From Chloroflexota bacterium (GTDB lineage Bacteria > Chloroflexota > Anaerolineae > Promineifilales > Promineifilaceae), in contig JAGNBF010000048.1 of assembly GCA_018004935.1 (NCBI GenBank), positions 1-53,521 on the forward strand: a DNA stretch of 53,521 nt. Reading direction: 5' to 3'. A program made the translations under genes and the position numbers. The notes beneath the pieces were generated by a model. It searched no databases. It was not told where the DNA came from and worked only from the letters and a program-made list of their open reading frames with translations. Positions 1 through 9,340 of the stretch are shown one piece after another. How positions within the stretch are numbered: position 1 is the stretch's first letter; the number at the start of each line of letters is the position of its first letter.

Positions 1-2
1 AC

Positions 3-710
3 ACCGATCTCATCCGCCTGCAATGTTATGAAGGGTTGGATGTAAATCACGCTGTCTACGAGTGGAACTACACCCGGCAGTTGCTCCACATTCGCTTGCT
101 AGAAGCACGCGGGGAACGGGCCAGCGAAGCCGAACTGTTTGGCCCGGAATATTTGTTAAAGCGGCCGCTACTCCAGGCCATCGAACAAACCCGCACCAAA
201 CCACCCGTCCTGCTCATTGATGAAGTAGACCGCAGTGACGAGGAGTTTGAAGCATTCCTGTTAGAAATCCTGTCCGATTTTCAAGTCACCGTACCCGAAA
301 TCGGCACGATCAAAGCGACCCAACCCCCCGTCGTTATTCTCACCTCCAACCGTACCCGCGAAGTCCACGACGCCCTGAAACGCCGCTGTCTCTACCATTG
401 GATTGATTACCCCAGCTTTGAGAAAGAGTACGACATCGTGCAGGCCAAAGTGCCCCAGGCGGGCGAACAGTTGGCGCGGCAGGTCACACTATTCATTCAA
501 GAATTGCGCGAAGCCGACCTGTACAAACTCCCTGGCGTAGCCGAAACGCTGGACTGGACAACGGCTCTGGTGGCACTGGATCAGGTGGCGCTGGATTTGG
601 GGGTGGTGGAAGATACGTTGGGCGTTATCCTGAAATACCAGGATGACATCGAAAAGGTAAGTGGGGAGATGGCAAAGCAGATGCTGACGCGGGTGAAGAC
701 GAAAAGTTGA
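3..710 (+). CDS. MoxR-type AAA+ ATPase, 5' end outside window
   Basis: This is the C-terminal two thirds of an AAA+ ATPase of the MoxR/CoxD kind. The reading frame is open to the window edge, so the start and the Walker A loop lie upstream. Visible are a Walker B motif (LLIDEVDRSDEEFEAFLLEIL region near nt 210-272), a sensor-1 segment ILTSNRTREVHDALKRRC (about nt 334-390) and a C-terminal lid. The segment before Walker B (NHAVYEWNYTRQLLHIRL) is typical of CoxD-like MoxR proteins. MoxR ATPases act as chaperones that insert metals or mature enzyme complexes, often beside a von Willebrand A-domain protein. No partner is visible here, so the client is unknown. Family assignment is firm, exact role is not. 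Confidence 0.85.
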   Translation, partial: TDLIRLQCYEGLDVNHAVYEWNYTRQLLHIRLLEARGERASEAELFGPEYLLKRPLLQAIEQTRTKPPVLLIDEVDRSDEEFEAFLLEILSDFQVTVPEIGTIKATQPPVVILTSNRTREVHDALKRRCLYHWIDYPSFEKEYDIVQAKVPQAGEQLARQVTLFIQELREADLYKLPGVAETLDWTTALVALDQVALDLGVVEDTLGVILKYQDDIEKVSGEMAKQMLTRVKTKS

Positions 711-750
711 TCTGTTTGTCAGCAGGTCAGGTACACGTTATCCTTAAACT

Positions 751-1272
751 ATGAGACTCTTACACACAGCATTTGACAAACTGTACCCACTGATCCGCTT
801 CAACTACGAAAAAATTCGGGGACATCGCTGGTTTGATGAGATTACCCCGCAGTTATGGCTGGGTGGTGCGCCCACTTATGAGCGCGATTACACCTTCCTG
901 CGCCAAAACAAGATCAACGCTGTCGTCAATATCCGGGCAGAACGGGAAGATGATACCGCTTTTTATGCCCGTGAAGGCATTAACCACGTGCAGTATAAGG
1001 TGTTTGATGTCACGATACCCGCACATGAGGTGTTGGATGTAGGGGTGGAATGGATTGCCAAACAGGTGGCCCAGGGACGAACGGTGTTAGTCCATTGTGC
1101 CAAAGGCCGCGGCCGCAGTGCCACTCTCCTCGCCGCTTATCTCATGAAACACCAGGGCCTCTCCTTCGACCAGGCCAATACCCTCATGAAAAGCAAACGC
1201 CCCCTCACCAAACTCGAACCCCGCCACCGGCGACACCTGGAAGCGTGGATGAATGGCCGAGGGCGGGAATAG
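751..1272 (+). CDS. Dual-specificity (tyrosine) protein phosphatase
   Basis: A 173-residue cytoplasmic protein with the cysteine phosphatase signature HCxxxxxR: H115-C116-A-K-G-R-G-R122-S. C116 is the predicted nucleophile and R122 the phosphate-binding arginine. D87 in the FDVTIP loop fits the general acid. The N-terminal part ([15 protein letters not shown]) matches the start of small dual-specificity phosphatase domains. It follows the MoxR gene by 40 bp on the same strand and may be cotranscribed. No strong ribosome binding site precedes the ATG. A GCGGCCGC octamer at 1109-1116 lies inside the codons of the catalytic loop. Substrate unknown; it could also act on phosphoinositides or nucleotides. 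Confidence 0.85.
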   Translation: MRLLHTAFDKLYPLIRFNYEKIRGHRWFDEITPQLWLGGAPTYERDYTFLRQNKINAVVNIRAEREDDTAFYAREGINHVQYKVFDVTIPAHEVLDVGVEWIAKQVAQGRTVLVHCAKGRGRSATLLAAYLMKHQGLSFDQANTLMKSKRPLTKLEPRHRRHLEAWMNGRGRE

Positions 1273-1491
1273 TGAACAGTGAACAGTAAATAGTGAGATT
1301 ACTGAAGAAAGAGGGGTTTTCACCGCAAAGACGCAAAGGTCGCAAAGATTTTCTCTGGACTTCATCTGCTCTTGGCGTTCTTAGCGTCTTGGCGGTTCCT
1401 TTTTTCAGTAGACTCAACAGTGAACAGTAAACAGTGAACAGTGAGCCGTAATCCGGCGAACCAATACACCAATACACCAATAACCATCCCC
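1273..1491. repeat. Dispersed repeats between phosphatase and mutS
   Basis: The gap holds two repeat types. Runs of degenerate GTGAACAGT units lie at about 1271-1300 and 1417-1445; the same units occur inside mutS (2605-2721) and, inverted, near 23790. Between them (about 1318-1408) is an imperfect inverted repeat whose arms read ACCGCAAAGACGCAAAGG and CTTAGCGTCTTGGCGGTT. No convincing promoter or gene is seen. Confidence 0.6.
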
Positions 1492-4110
1492 ATGAGCAGT
1501 ATCACCCCCAGTCGCCAGCAATATCTGAACATCAAGGCGCAATACCAGGATGCCATTGTTTTTTTTCGCCTGGGTGACTTTTATGAGACGTTTGATCAGG
1601 ATGCGGAACTGGCCGCCCGCGAACTGGATCTGGTTCTGACGCGCCGCCAACAGAACCCCATGGCCGGGGTTCCCTTCCATGCCGCCGAAAATTATATCGC
1701 CCGGCTCATTGCCAAAGGGTACAAGGTGGCCCTGTGTGAGCAGATGAGCGATAAACCGGTGAACGGCCTGATGCCCCGTGAGGTGGTGCGGGTGTTTACC
1801 GCCGGGACGGTCATCGAGGCGGGAATGTTGGAAGCGGGGCGCAATAATTACCTCGCGGCCGCAATCCTGGAAGGTGAGCACATCGGCCTGGCCCACGCTG
1901 ACATCACCACTGGCGAATTTGCCACCACCGTTTTGCCCAACCGCCGCGCCCTGCACGAAGAACTGGCCCGCCTGGCTCCCGCCGAACTGCTCATCCCCGA
2001 TGCCGAACAAACCCTCAACGACCTGGGTATTCCCCTCTCCCGCCTGCCCAACTGGCGTTTTGAAGAAGGCACAGCCCGCCAGGCCCTGCTCAACCATTTT
2101 CGCGTGAGCAGTCTGGATGCTTTTGGTTGTGAAGGGAAACCGTTGGCGGTACGCGCGGCCGCGGCCATCCTTTTCTACCTGCAAGAAACCCAACGAGGGA
2201 GCCTGGGGCAAATCCAGCGACTGTCCACTTACAACACCGACGGCTTCATGGCTCTGGACAGTGCTACCCGGCGCAACCTGGAGCTAACCGAATCCCTGAC
2301 GGGCAAAAAGGCCGATTCGCTCCTGGGTATTCTCGACAAAACGGTCACGCCGATGGGGTCCCGTCTGGTTCGCCAGCGCATCAGCCTGCCCTTGCTGGAT
2401 GCCGAACTCCTCAACCACCGGCTCGATCAGGTGCAAATTTTCCATCAGGACAGCCTGCTTCGTGCCGAAACCCGCTCCGCCCTGAAAGGGTTGCCCGACC
2501 TGGAACGGCTCACCAATCGTGCCCTCAACGGCTCCGCCACCCCCCGTGATATGCAGAACATCGGTTGGGTGTTGGCCGCCGTGCCGGGGTTGAAGCAGTT
2601 GCTCAGTGAACAGTCAACCGTGAACAGTAAGCAGTTAGCAGTAACCAGTGACCAGTCTCCAGTCTCCAGTCCCCAGTCTCTCAATCTCTCAGTCTCTCAA
2701 TCTCTCTCCCCCCTCACCTCCCGCCTCGACGACTGCCCCGACGTGCGCGACCTGCTAGAGCGGGCATTAAATGAAGATGCACCCAGCAATTTGAATAAAT
2801 CGGGCGTCATCAAAAAAGGGTTTTCGGCGGAGTTGGATGGGGTGATGAGTGCCTCGGCTCATGCGCGGGAGTACATCGCCAATTTGGAGCCGCAGGAACG
2901 GGAGCGGACGGGTATTAACACGCTCAAGGTGGGGTTTAACCAGGTATTTGGTTATTACATCGAGGTTTCCCGCGCCAACAGCCATCGTGTGCCCGATGAT
3001 TACATCCGCAAGCAGACACTCACCAACGCCGAGCGGTACATCACGCCCGAACTCAAGGAGTACGAGACACTGGTGCTGAATGCCGAGGAGCGTATTTTGG
3101 AGATTGAGCGGCGGCTGTTTACGCAGGTGTGCCAACAGGTGTCCGCGGCCGCGAAACGTCTCCTACCCACCGCTTCCGCCCTGGCCGAACTAGACGTAGC
3201 CTCAGCCCTGGCCGAAGTCGCCGCCAACCACAACTACACTCGTCCCCACCTGACCGCCGACAATTGCCTGAACATCCACCAGGGACGCCATCCCGTGGTC
3301 GAGCGCAACCTCACCCTGGAGCGGTTCGTCCCCAACGATACAAGTTTTACCCCCACTGAGCGCATCCACGTTATCACCGGCCCCAACATGTCCGGCAAAA
3401 GTACCATCCTGCGCCAGACAGCTCTCATCGTCCTCATGGCCCAAATCGGCAGTTATGTCCCCGCCGAATCGGCCGAAATTGGGCTGGTGGATCGCATTTT
3501 CACCCGCATTGGGGCGCATGATGAACTACACGCCGGACGTTCCACATTTATGGTGGAGATGGTCGAGACGGCGGAGATTTTGCATCACGCCACCCATCGT
3601 TCTTTGCTCATTTTGGACGAGATTGGTCGGGGAACCAGCACCTACGATGGGCTGGCGATTGCCTGGGCCATTGTTGAATACCTGCACAACCATCCCCGCC
3701 TCAAACCGCGCACTCTCTTTGCCACCCATTACCACGAACTAACCGAACTGGCGGATATTTTGCCCCAAGTCGAAAATTACAGTATTGCCGTAGCCGAGGA
3801 AGGGGAAAAGATCGTTTTCTTGCACCAACTGGTGCGTGGCGGAGCGGATCGCAGTTATGGCATCCACGTGGCCCAGTTGGCCGGTTTGCCCCGTGATGTG
3901 ACGAATCGGGCTAATGAGTTACTAAAAGAGCTGGAACGGCACGCCCCGACCGCGGCCGCGCAACCCAGCCACCTGAAAAGCGTACAGCAGATGGCCCTCT
4001 TCCCAGCCAGCAGTCCCATTCTGGAAGAGTTACAAAAACTAGACATTACCACCATAACCCCGCTGGAAGCCATCAACAAACTGTATGAGTGGAAGCGGCG
4101 GTTTACATAA
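1492..4110 (+). CDS. mutS: DNA mismatch repair protein MutS
   Basis: 872 residues, the usual MutS length plus a small insertion. MutS recognises mispaired bases and, as an ATP-driven clamp, recruits MutL. Domain I carries the mismatch-reading Phe-x-Glu motif in GDFYETF (about residues 24-30). The ATPase has Walker A GPNMSGKST at residues 630-638, Walker B LLILDEIGRGTST and a C-terminal helix-turn-helix region. The frame is open upstream to 1441, but ATG 1492 is preferred because the residues before it come from repeat DNA and the family begins at this point. Residues about 372-410 (nt 2605-2721) are a Ser/Gln/Val-rich tract made of the GTGAACAGT-type repeat and CAGTCTC/TCAATCTC repeats read in frame, located in the core/lever region. 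It has six GCGGCCGC sites or near neighbours by position (1855, 2155, 3145, 3952 are exact). Confidence 0.96.
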   Translation: MSSITPSRQQYLNIKAQYQDAIVFFRLGDFYETFDQDAELAARELDLVLTRRQQNPMAGVPFHAAENYIARLIAKGYKVALCEQMSDKPVNGLMPREVVRVFTAGTVIEAGMLEAGRNNYLAAAILEGEHIGLAHADITTGEFATTVLPNRRALHEELARLAPAELLIPDAEQTLNDLGIPLSRLPNWRFEEGTARQALLNHFRVSSLDAFGCEGKPLAVRAAAAILFYLQETQRGSLGQIQRLSTYNTDGFMALDSATRRNLELTESLTGKKADSLLGILDKTVTPMGSRLVRQRISLPLLDAELLNHRLDQVQIFHQDSLLRAETRSALKGLPDLERLTNRALNGSATPRDMQNIGWVLAAVPGLKQLLSEQSTVNSKQLAVTSDQSPVSSPQSLNLSVSQSLSPLTSRLDDCPDVRDLLERALNEDAPSNLNKSGVIKKGFSAELDGVMSASAHAREYIANLEPQERERTGINTLKVGFNQVFGYYIEVSRANSHRVPDDYIRKQTLTNAERYITPELKEYETLVLNAEERILEIERRLFTQVCQQVSAAAKRLLPTASALAELDVASALAEVAANHNYTRPHLTADNCLNIHQGRHPVVERNLTLERFVPNDTSFTPTERIHVITGPNMSGKSTILRQTALIVLMAQIGSYVPAESAEIGLVDRIFTRIGAHDELHAGRSTFMVEMVETAEILHHATHRSLLILDEIGRGTSTYDGLAIAWAIVEYLHNHPRLKPRTLFATHYHELTELADILPQVENYSIAVAEEGEKIVFLHQLVRGGADRSYGIHVAQLAGLPRDVTNRANELLKELERHAPTAAAQPSHLKSVQQMALFPASSPILEELQKLDITTITPLEAINKLYEWKRRFT

Positions 4111-4276
4111 AGATAGGAACTCGTAGGAACTAAACGCGAGTTCCCACAGTCTCCTGAGTTCCTATGAGGTAACCGCTCAGTCAAGAAGTTGAACTTTTCT
4201 CTAGTAACTGTCCCTCACCCCAGCCCCTCCCCCGCTTCGGGAGAGGGAAGGCTGAACGATTACCCTATGAGTTTCT

Positions 4277-5305
4277 ATGGAAAAAGCACCCATGACTGAC
4301 ACACCTTCTACCCCTGGATTTGGCGCACGGTTGGGCCGGGCGTTAGGACGATTCCTGCTGGCTTTGCTCAAAACAGCCCTATTTACCCTGGTTATTGTAG
4401 GCATTGCGGCCGCGGTACTGTTTGGTTACGACCAATTTCGTAAGGGGAGTCTGACCCAGCAATGGGTAGATATTTTGCGCGGGGGGTTGGATGAATCGCG
4501 GCAACGAGACGATGTGTTACAAACGGAACTGGACGAGGCACAGAGTCAGATCGCCACGATGGAAGCACGCATGACGGAAATGGACGCAGAAACCGCCAGC
4601 GAAATGGTCACGGTAGCGGCCGCGATACACCAGATGAATCTGGATCTGAACCTGTTGGCCAGTTCTGGCCAGACGATGAGCGCAACGATTGTGATGCTGG
4701 ATAGTGACCTGGCCGTGCTCCAGTCGGACATCGCCAATGAAACAGCGACTTTAAGCAGTGATGTGACCGTTTTACAGGCGGACGCAACTGGCTTGCGCGA
4801 TGATTTGCTCACCCTGCAATCCCAGGTGGATGAAATTCCTGAAGTGGATGTGATCCGGCTGGAAGAAATGCTCTTGTTGTTCCGCATAGGGGAGATGATC
4901 AGCCGGGCACGGTTGCACCTGGCCGAAGGGAATACGGGTTTGGCGTTGGAGCAAGTGAACGGGGCGTTGGCCCTGGTGAATGGACTGATGGGGGATGAAC
5001 GATTCGACGCGGCCGCGCTTACCCCCTTACAAGAACGTTTGCGGCTGGCTCAGGCCTCGTTGCCCACCGATACCTTTTTAGCCAGCCGGGACCTGGAAAC
5101 TGCCTGGTCTACTCTAGACACACGGCTCACCGAGTTGTTGGGTTTTGTGTTGCCCGAGAACGTAGCTCCTCTGCTCAACGCCACCGCTACACCTGAACCA
5201 CTTACTCCTACCCCCCTGCCTGTCACCGCAACCCCCACTCTCCCGGCGGCCAGTGCCACTCCCCAACCAACCGTTCCCCTACCTACATTCACACCGGCTT
5301 CTTAA
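4277..5305 (+). CDS. Membrane-anchored coiled-coil protein of unknown function
   Basis: 342 residues. A basic N-terminus is followed by one membrane span at about residues 30-52 (LLALLKTALFTLVIVGIAAA). Residues about 70-200 are rich in E, Q, M, L and D with heptad-like spacing and should form a long coiled coil. A helical segment at about 200-290 follows, then a Pro/Thr tail (PEPLTPTPLPVTATPTLP). I recognise no family. The layout (inside N-terminus, one span, extracytoplasmic coiled coil, Pro/Thr tail) suggests an envelope-spanning spacer or a sensor-like protein, which is inference. A second ATG at 4292, preceded by GGAAAAAG, is an alternative start. Three GCGGCCGC sites lie in the gene; the first falls in the membrane span as alanine codons. 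Confidence 0.75.
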   Translation: MEKAPMTDTPSTPGFGARLGRALGRFLLALLKTALFTLVIVGIAAAVLFGYDQFRKGSLTQQWVDILRGGLDESRQRDDVLQTELDEAQSQIATMEARMTEMDAETASEMVTVAAAIHQMNLDLNLLASSGQTMSATIVMLDSDLAVLQSDIANETATLSSDVTVLQADATGLRDDLLTLQSQVDEIPEVDVIRLEEMLLLFRIGEMISRARLHLAEGNTGLALEQVNGALALVNGLMGDERFDAAALTPLQERLRLAQASLPTDTFLASRDLETAWSTLDTRLTELLGFVLPENVAPLLNATATPEPLTPTPLPVTATPTLPAASATPQPTVPLPTFTPAS

Positions 5306-5918
5306 ACAACTTACGCTATTCTGCTCTTTGCCCCGGGGTAAACAGCCTTTTGTTCATTAAATTTTTAATCGGGTAACGCATTCATTGACCCCCATCCCCC
5401 CTGCCGATTCCCGAGGGAAGGGGGGAATTCCCATGGGGCATTTTTCGGGGCATTCGCCCCGAAAAATGCCCCTTAGAAAAGTTCCCCGCCCCTGGGGGCG
5501 GGGTTAGGGGTGGTGGGGATTCCATTACCTGATTAATTTTTTAAACGACAATCAGGCTGTTCTAGGGCGTGGATTGAACCTGAAGTTTGTATTAAACGAC
5601 TAATACAGTTTTACGAAAGTACGACGCTGGTTTGATAACAACTGTCGGTATCAGTGTGTCACCGGAAACCCTATTACCTGACTATTTTTGGCTCTTTGGG
5701 AATTCAGGGGGTTGACACCAGATGCAGGGGTTGGCCTTGTGCCTGCCCTGTGTGGGGCAACCACAAGGGTTGCCCGTACCCACGAAATCCCGAAGACCCC
5801 TATTTTTTTTACCAACAATTACGACCGGGCTATCGCAACAAAGTCCGTTGGTCTGGAATTTTAGCCCGTAGGGCTTGGTATATTTAGCCTGGTGGTTTGA
5901 CCACCGGGTGGGGCTGTA
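5306..5918. repeat. Repeat-filled gap; 202-bp variable-palindrome element at 5350-5551
   Basis: No gene is supported here. An element spans about 5350-5551 with AT-rich imperfect terminal inverted repeats (TTGTTCATTAAATTTTTAAT at left; complement of ATTAATTTTTTAAACGACAA at right). Next come C-rich/G-rich inner arms, then a perfect central hairpin at 5435-5472 (16-bp stem GGGGCATTTTTCGGGG, 6-nt loop). The other copies are at 14440-14640, 16094-16291, 24790-24935 and 52765-52870. At 5850-5915 is a fragment of the AGCCCGTAGGGCTTGGTA repeat that also occurs at 16308 and 42330. The short open frame 5654-5887 is made of repeat sequence and looks non-coding. Confidence 0.7.
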
Positions 5919-6728
5919 CTAAAGCAATCTGGCTTTGCTCAACTTCTCCTGCAATTCCATCTCCGTCTCCTTCATCCCTTCATTGACATGCGGATAAGCC
6001 AGCCAGACGAGTGTCAGCCCAAACCAGGCTCCCGTCAAGGAGCGCAGGAGCGGGGTGCTTTCGCGTAAAACCAGGATATTAGCGATAAAAGCGGTAAGAC
6101 CCGTTTCACTGCCCTGAAACATATAGCCAAAAAGCTGACTGAACCCATCCAGGCCAATTGGCCCCATGCCCAGGATGATAAAGGCCATAATGGGGAGTGG
6201 TTTGATGCGTCGTTGTCGCCGCAAAACGGCATAGACTAACCCTCCGAGCAAAACAAACAGGTAAATACCGATGTCCCGTTCACAAAGGGCCATTTTGTAA
6301 CCCATCTGTTCATTTCCCAGGAAAGCGCGTGCGGCCGCGAAAAAACGCCCACTATCTGTCGCCGCAATGCCCTGAAACTCAGCCAACTCCGGTGTGTAAC
6401 TTTCAAATGGAACCATCTCTGTACCGGCCAATTCACGCGGATAAGCCGACTGTTCACCAAAGAGAAAAAAGGAACGGAACGCCATTTGGTGGCACATGGG
6501 GGAGTAAGCCACATAAATGGCCTTAGCCGGACCGGTAGCCCCGATATTCATCAAAATGGGAGCCAAAATCGGCAAGCCAACATAGAGCGCGGCCGCGCCA
6601 TTAAACACCCCTAACCAATGTCGGCTTAACCACAAAACAAACCGGTCAATCATAATCACCATCGTCCGAGTTCGTCCCGTTACGGCTGTTTTTTTGTTAT
6701 CACGTCGTTTTTCCCACTGTTCTGCCAT
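5919..6728 (-). CDS. DUF2085 family membrane protein
   Basis: 269 residues, polytopic. After a short basic N-terminus there are about five hydrophobic segments. The signature is a conserved polar cluster following the first spans, YSPMCHQMAFRSFFLFGEQ, and later a CERDIGIY motif that takes the place of the usual CaRClGIY of the DUF2085 family. The family also conserves the GPIGLDGFSQ-type segment seen near residue 190. Function of the family is unknown; the conserved Cys and His residues hint at a metal or redox role. ATG 6728 is used; an internal ATG at about 6662 just before the first span is possible. It stands alone on the minus strand, 88 bp downstream of the kinase pair. Confidence 0.8.
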   Translation of the reverse strand: MAEQWEKRRDNKKTAVTGRTRTMVIMIDRFVLWLSRHWLGVFNGAAALYVGLPILAPILMNIGATGPAKAIYVAYSPMCHQMAFRSFFLFGEQSAYPRELAGTEMVPFESYTPELAEFQGIAATDSGRFFAAARAFLGNEQMGYKMALCERDIGIYLFVLLGGLVYAVLRRQRRIKPLPIMAFIILGMGPIGLDGFSQLFGYMFQGSETGLTAFIANILVLRESTPLLRSLTGAWFGLTLVWLAYPHVNEGMKETEMELQEKLSKARLL

Positions 6729-6816
6729 GAGTTATCCTTCTGGGTTGCGCGAGCCGGTCTCTTGCCCGTGCTCGGTGTAGCTGGTGGGGACATCGGCCAC
6801 AGCACATAAGTCCTAA

Positions 6817-8457
6817 TCAGTCAGCCTTTGGTAAGGTAAACCAAAATGTGCTTCCTTGACCAAAGACACTATCCAGCCCTACCTGCCCCCCCAACTTTTC
6901 AATAATGCGCCGCACAATCGAAAGCCCCAGACCATGACCCTTGACCCGGATTTTGTTGACTTGTTCAAAGGGTTGAAACAGCCGGGACTGTTGCTCCTGA
7001 GGAATGCCAGGACCTTCATCTCGTACCCAAAAACGGATCATGCCATCTGCCTGTTCCGTTGCCCCAAGTTCAATGATGGGTGGTTCTCCACCATAACGTA
7101 AAGCATTGCTCAGATAGTTGACCCAGGCTCCTTCTACCCACGGTGCGTATCCCTTGGCCTGGGGCCAGGTTGTTGGGACTGTCAGGCGGGCCTCTGCCTT
7201 TTCGCAAATATGGTTCAGGCGGCGACGAGCTTCTTTTACTGTGCGGGCCATATCTACCGGAGCAATGGCTATATCTTCGCGCCGTACTGTGGCCAACAGA
7301 AGCAATTCATCAATGATGTTGCTCATCTTGCGCGTATTATTCAAAATGCTACGCAGGCTACGCTCTTTTTCATCGGCAGTCAAAACAAAATCGGTTTCTA
7401 CCAATACCTCGGCATAGCCGCTGATGAGCGAAAGAGGGTTTTGCAAATCATGGGCGACGGTGTGGGCAAATGCATCCAGTTCGTTTTTGCGTGCTTCCAG
7501 GTCTAACGTCTGCTGACGGAGAGCTTCTACCAGGTTAGCATTGTGAATGGCGATGGAAGCTGAGGCGGCTAATGTCTGCGTAAAGGCCAGATCGTCTGTA
7601 TCAAATTGCCCTTCTCGTTTGTTAACGACTTCGATCACCCCAATGCTTTCATCTCCCAGGCGCAAAGGTACAGCGATGAGGGAGTGAGTGTGGAAGCCGG
7701 TATTGTGGTCAATTTTTTGCGCGAAACGGGGATCCGCGGCCGCGTCCGGCACCGTCGCTGGTTCATTGTTTTGCGCTACCCACCCGGCTATCCCCTCTCC
7801 TACCTTAAGCTGTATGCCCAACAAGGGTGGTATGCCTTGATAATGAAAAACCGCCCGACATTCCAATATGTCCGAATGGGGCAAATTCCGCAACCATACC
7901 GAACTGCCTGCGGCATCGGTCAGATCGAGCAACGCCTTTAACAGGCGAACCATGATCTGTTCCAGGTCAAAAATGGAGGTAAGCGCCTGCCCTGCCTCAT
8001 TCAGCAAAGCCAGTTTCTTATTTCGTTTCTGCAAGGCGGCTACTGCTTGTGCCCGTTCCAATTCCAACTGCTGGTGCAATAGCACCTGTTGAATAGTCGA
8101 GGGCATTAACTCCAAATATGCCCCATCCGGATCTTTCACAATGTAATCACTGGCCCCTAACTTCATTGCTTCAACGGCTGTCAATTCATTACCCGTTCCG
8201 GTAATCATAATAATGGGAGGATGTGGAGAATTGACCAACTTTTGCATAATCTCCAACCCATCATGACCTGGTAACTTGTAATCTAGTGCCACCACATCAT
8301 AATCAACTTGATTGATCTGGGCCAGTCCGGCTTCTCCATCATACACCAGGTCCACGGCATAACCGGCCCTCTCTAGCCGCTTCTGGAATAGGCGTGCCAA
8401 GCCTACATCATCTTCGACATATAAGATATGAATGGGGGAGTGATTGTTCTCAGTCAT
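6817..8457 (-). CDS. Hybrid receiver-GAF-histidine kinase
   Basis: 546 residues, no membrane segment. Order of domains: response-regulator receiver (about 8-128, acidic pocket VEDD, phospho-acceptor D59 in ALDYKLPG, K108), a short coiled coil, GAF domain (about 155-315), dimerisation/phosphotransfer helix with the H-box FAHTVAHDLQNPLSL, and an HATPase domain with N-box NALRYGG, G1 DEGPGIP and G2 GHGLGLSIV. The N-terminal receiver placed before its own kinase suggests that a second kinase phosphorylates it to tune output. The gene next upstream (8460-9314) encodes a kinase and ends 2 bp before this start, so the two are almost surely cotranscribed. Signal sensed by the GAF domain is unknown. 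Confidence 0.92.
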   Translation of the reverse strand: MTENNHSPIHILYVEDDVGLARLFQKRLERAGYAVDLVYDGEAGLAQINQVDYDVVALDYKLPGHDGLEIMQKLVNSPHPPIIMITGTGNELTAVEAMKLGASDYIVKDPDGAYLELMPSTIQQVLLHQQLELERAQAVAALQKRNKKLALLNEAGQALTSIFDLEQIMVRLLKALLDLTDAAGSSVWLRNLPHSDILECRAVFHYQGIPPLLGIQLKVGEGIAGWVAQNNEPATVPDAAADPRFAQKIDHNTGFHTHSLIAVPLRLGDESIGVIEVVNKREGQFDTDDLAFTQTLAASASIAIHNANLVEALRQQTLDLEARKNELDAFAHTVAHDLQNPLSLISGYAEVLVETDFVLTADEKERSLRSILNNTRKMSNIIDELLLLATVRREDIAIAPVDMARTVKEARRRLNHICEKAEARLTVPTTWPQAKGYAPWVEGAWVNYLSNALRYGGEPPIIELGATEQADGMIRFWVRDEGPGIPQEQQSRLFQPFEQVNKIRVKGHGLGLSIVRRIIEKLGGQVGLDSVFGQGSTFWFTLPKAD

Positions 8458-8459
8458 AA

Positions 8460-9314
8460 TTATTCTGTGGGCACCAAATAGTTAGAAATTGTAAAAATGA
8501 ATGTCGCGCCCTGATCAGGCGTTGATTTACAAGTGATTTGGCCCCCATGCCGCCGTACCAGAGTTTGTACATACGTCAGCCCCATCCCCTCGCCGCTTAT
8601 GTCTTGCCGACCTGCCCGATAAAAAGGTTCAAAGATTTTAGCCTGTTCACCCTCCGTCACGCCACGCCCATTATCTTGCACATAAAAAGTAGTTTTGTCC
8701 GATTTTACCTCTCCCCATACACGAATATGTCCTGGCCGTTCTGGCACCAGGTAGCTCAGAGCATTGGTCAGGAGATTGCTCATGATCTGTTCCAGAGAGA
8801 TCTGGTCGCCGACAACTTCGGGCAAAGGGGCAACGTCTATGGTGACGTGTTTGCGGTTTATTTGGTAGGCCAGGGTAAACAGGATTTCCTGCACCAACAC
8901 GAGCATATCAATGCGTTCAAACTGTAACTCTCGCCGCCCGATTTGTGCCAGAGCCAGAACTGCACTGCTTAGCCGGGACATCTTGCGGACAGAAATGTCT
9001 AAAAATTCGAGGGCTTCAGGGATATCTTCGTAAAGAGCGCGGGCCAGAGCTACTTTTTGTTTTTGGCTCAAATGCGGCCGCAAACTATCCACCACATCTA
9101 GCACCACCGCCAGCCCATTGCGCAATTCAGCCAGAAAGCCGTTCATGTTGACCAGGGGGGCACGCAAATCATGTGACACCATATAAACAAAGCGACGCAA
9201 CTCTTCATTCACTGCCGCCAGCTCCGCCGTATGCTCTTGCACCAGCAACTCTAAGGAGTCTCGTGATTCTGGCTTACGGGGGGATGTCACATTCTCTTGG
9301 GGCCGTTCCATCAT
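8460..9314 (-). CDS. Soluble sensor histidine kinase
   Basis: 284 residues. After a short polar N-terminus and a helix (about 20-40), the H-box FVYMVSHDLRAPLVNMNGF gives the phospho-accepting histidine. The ATPase domain has N-box NLLTNALSYL, G1 VQDNGRG and G2 GEGMGLTYVQTLV. There is no membrane segment or recognisable sensor domain, so input may come through protein contacts. It lies 2 bp before the hybrid receiver-kinase gene and probably signals to that receiver. MM at the N-terminus gives two adjacent candidate start codons. Confidence 0.9.
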   Translation of the reverse strand: MMERPQENVTSPRKPESRDSLELLVQEHTAELAAVNEELRRFVYMVSHDLRAPLVNMNGFLAELRNGLAVVLDVVDSLRPHLSQKQKVALARALYEDIPEALEFLDISVRKMSRLSSAVLALAQIGRRELQFERIDMLVLVQEILFTLAYQINRKHVTIDVAPLPEVVGDQISLEQIMSNLLTNALSYLVPERPGHIRVWGEVKSDKTTFYVQDNGRGVTEGEQAKIFEPFYRAGRQDISGEGMGLTYVQTLVRRHGGQITCKSTPDQGATFIFTISNYLVPTE

Positions 9315-9340
9315 GATACCCTCTATTTCTTCCCTGGCTT

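Noticed and set aside
5654-5887. 77-codon open frame between two repeat copies
   Set aside because: It is made of dispersed repeats (GGGCTTGGTA and others), has no ribosome site and no family resemblance.
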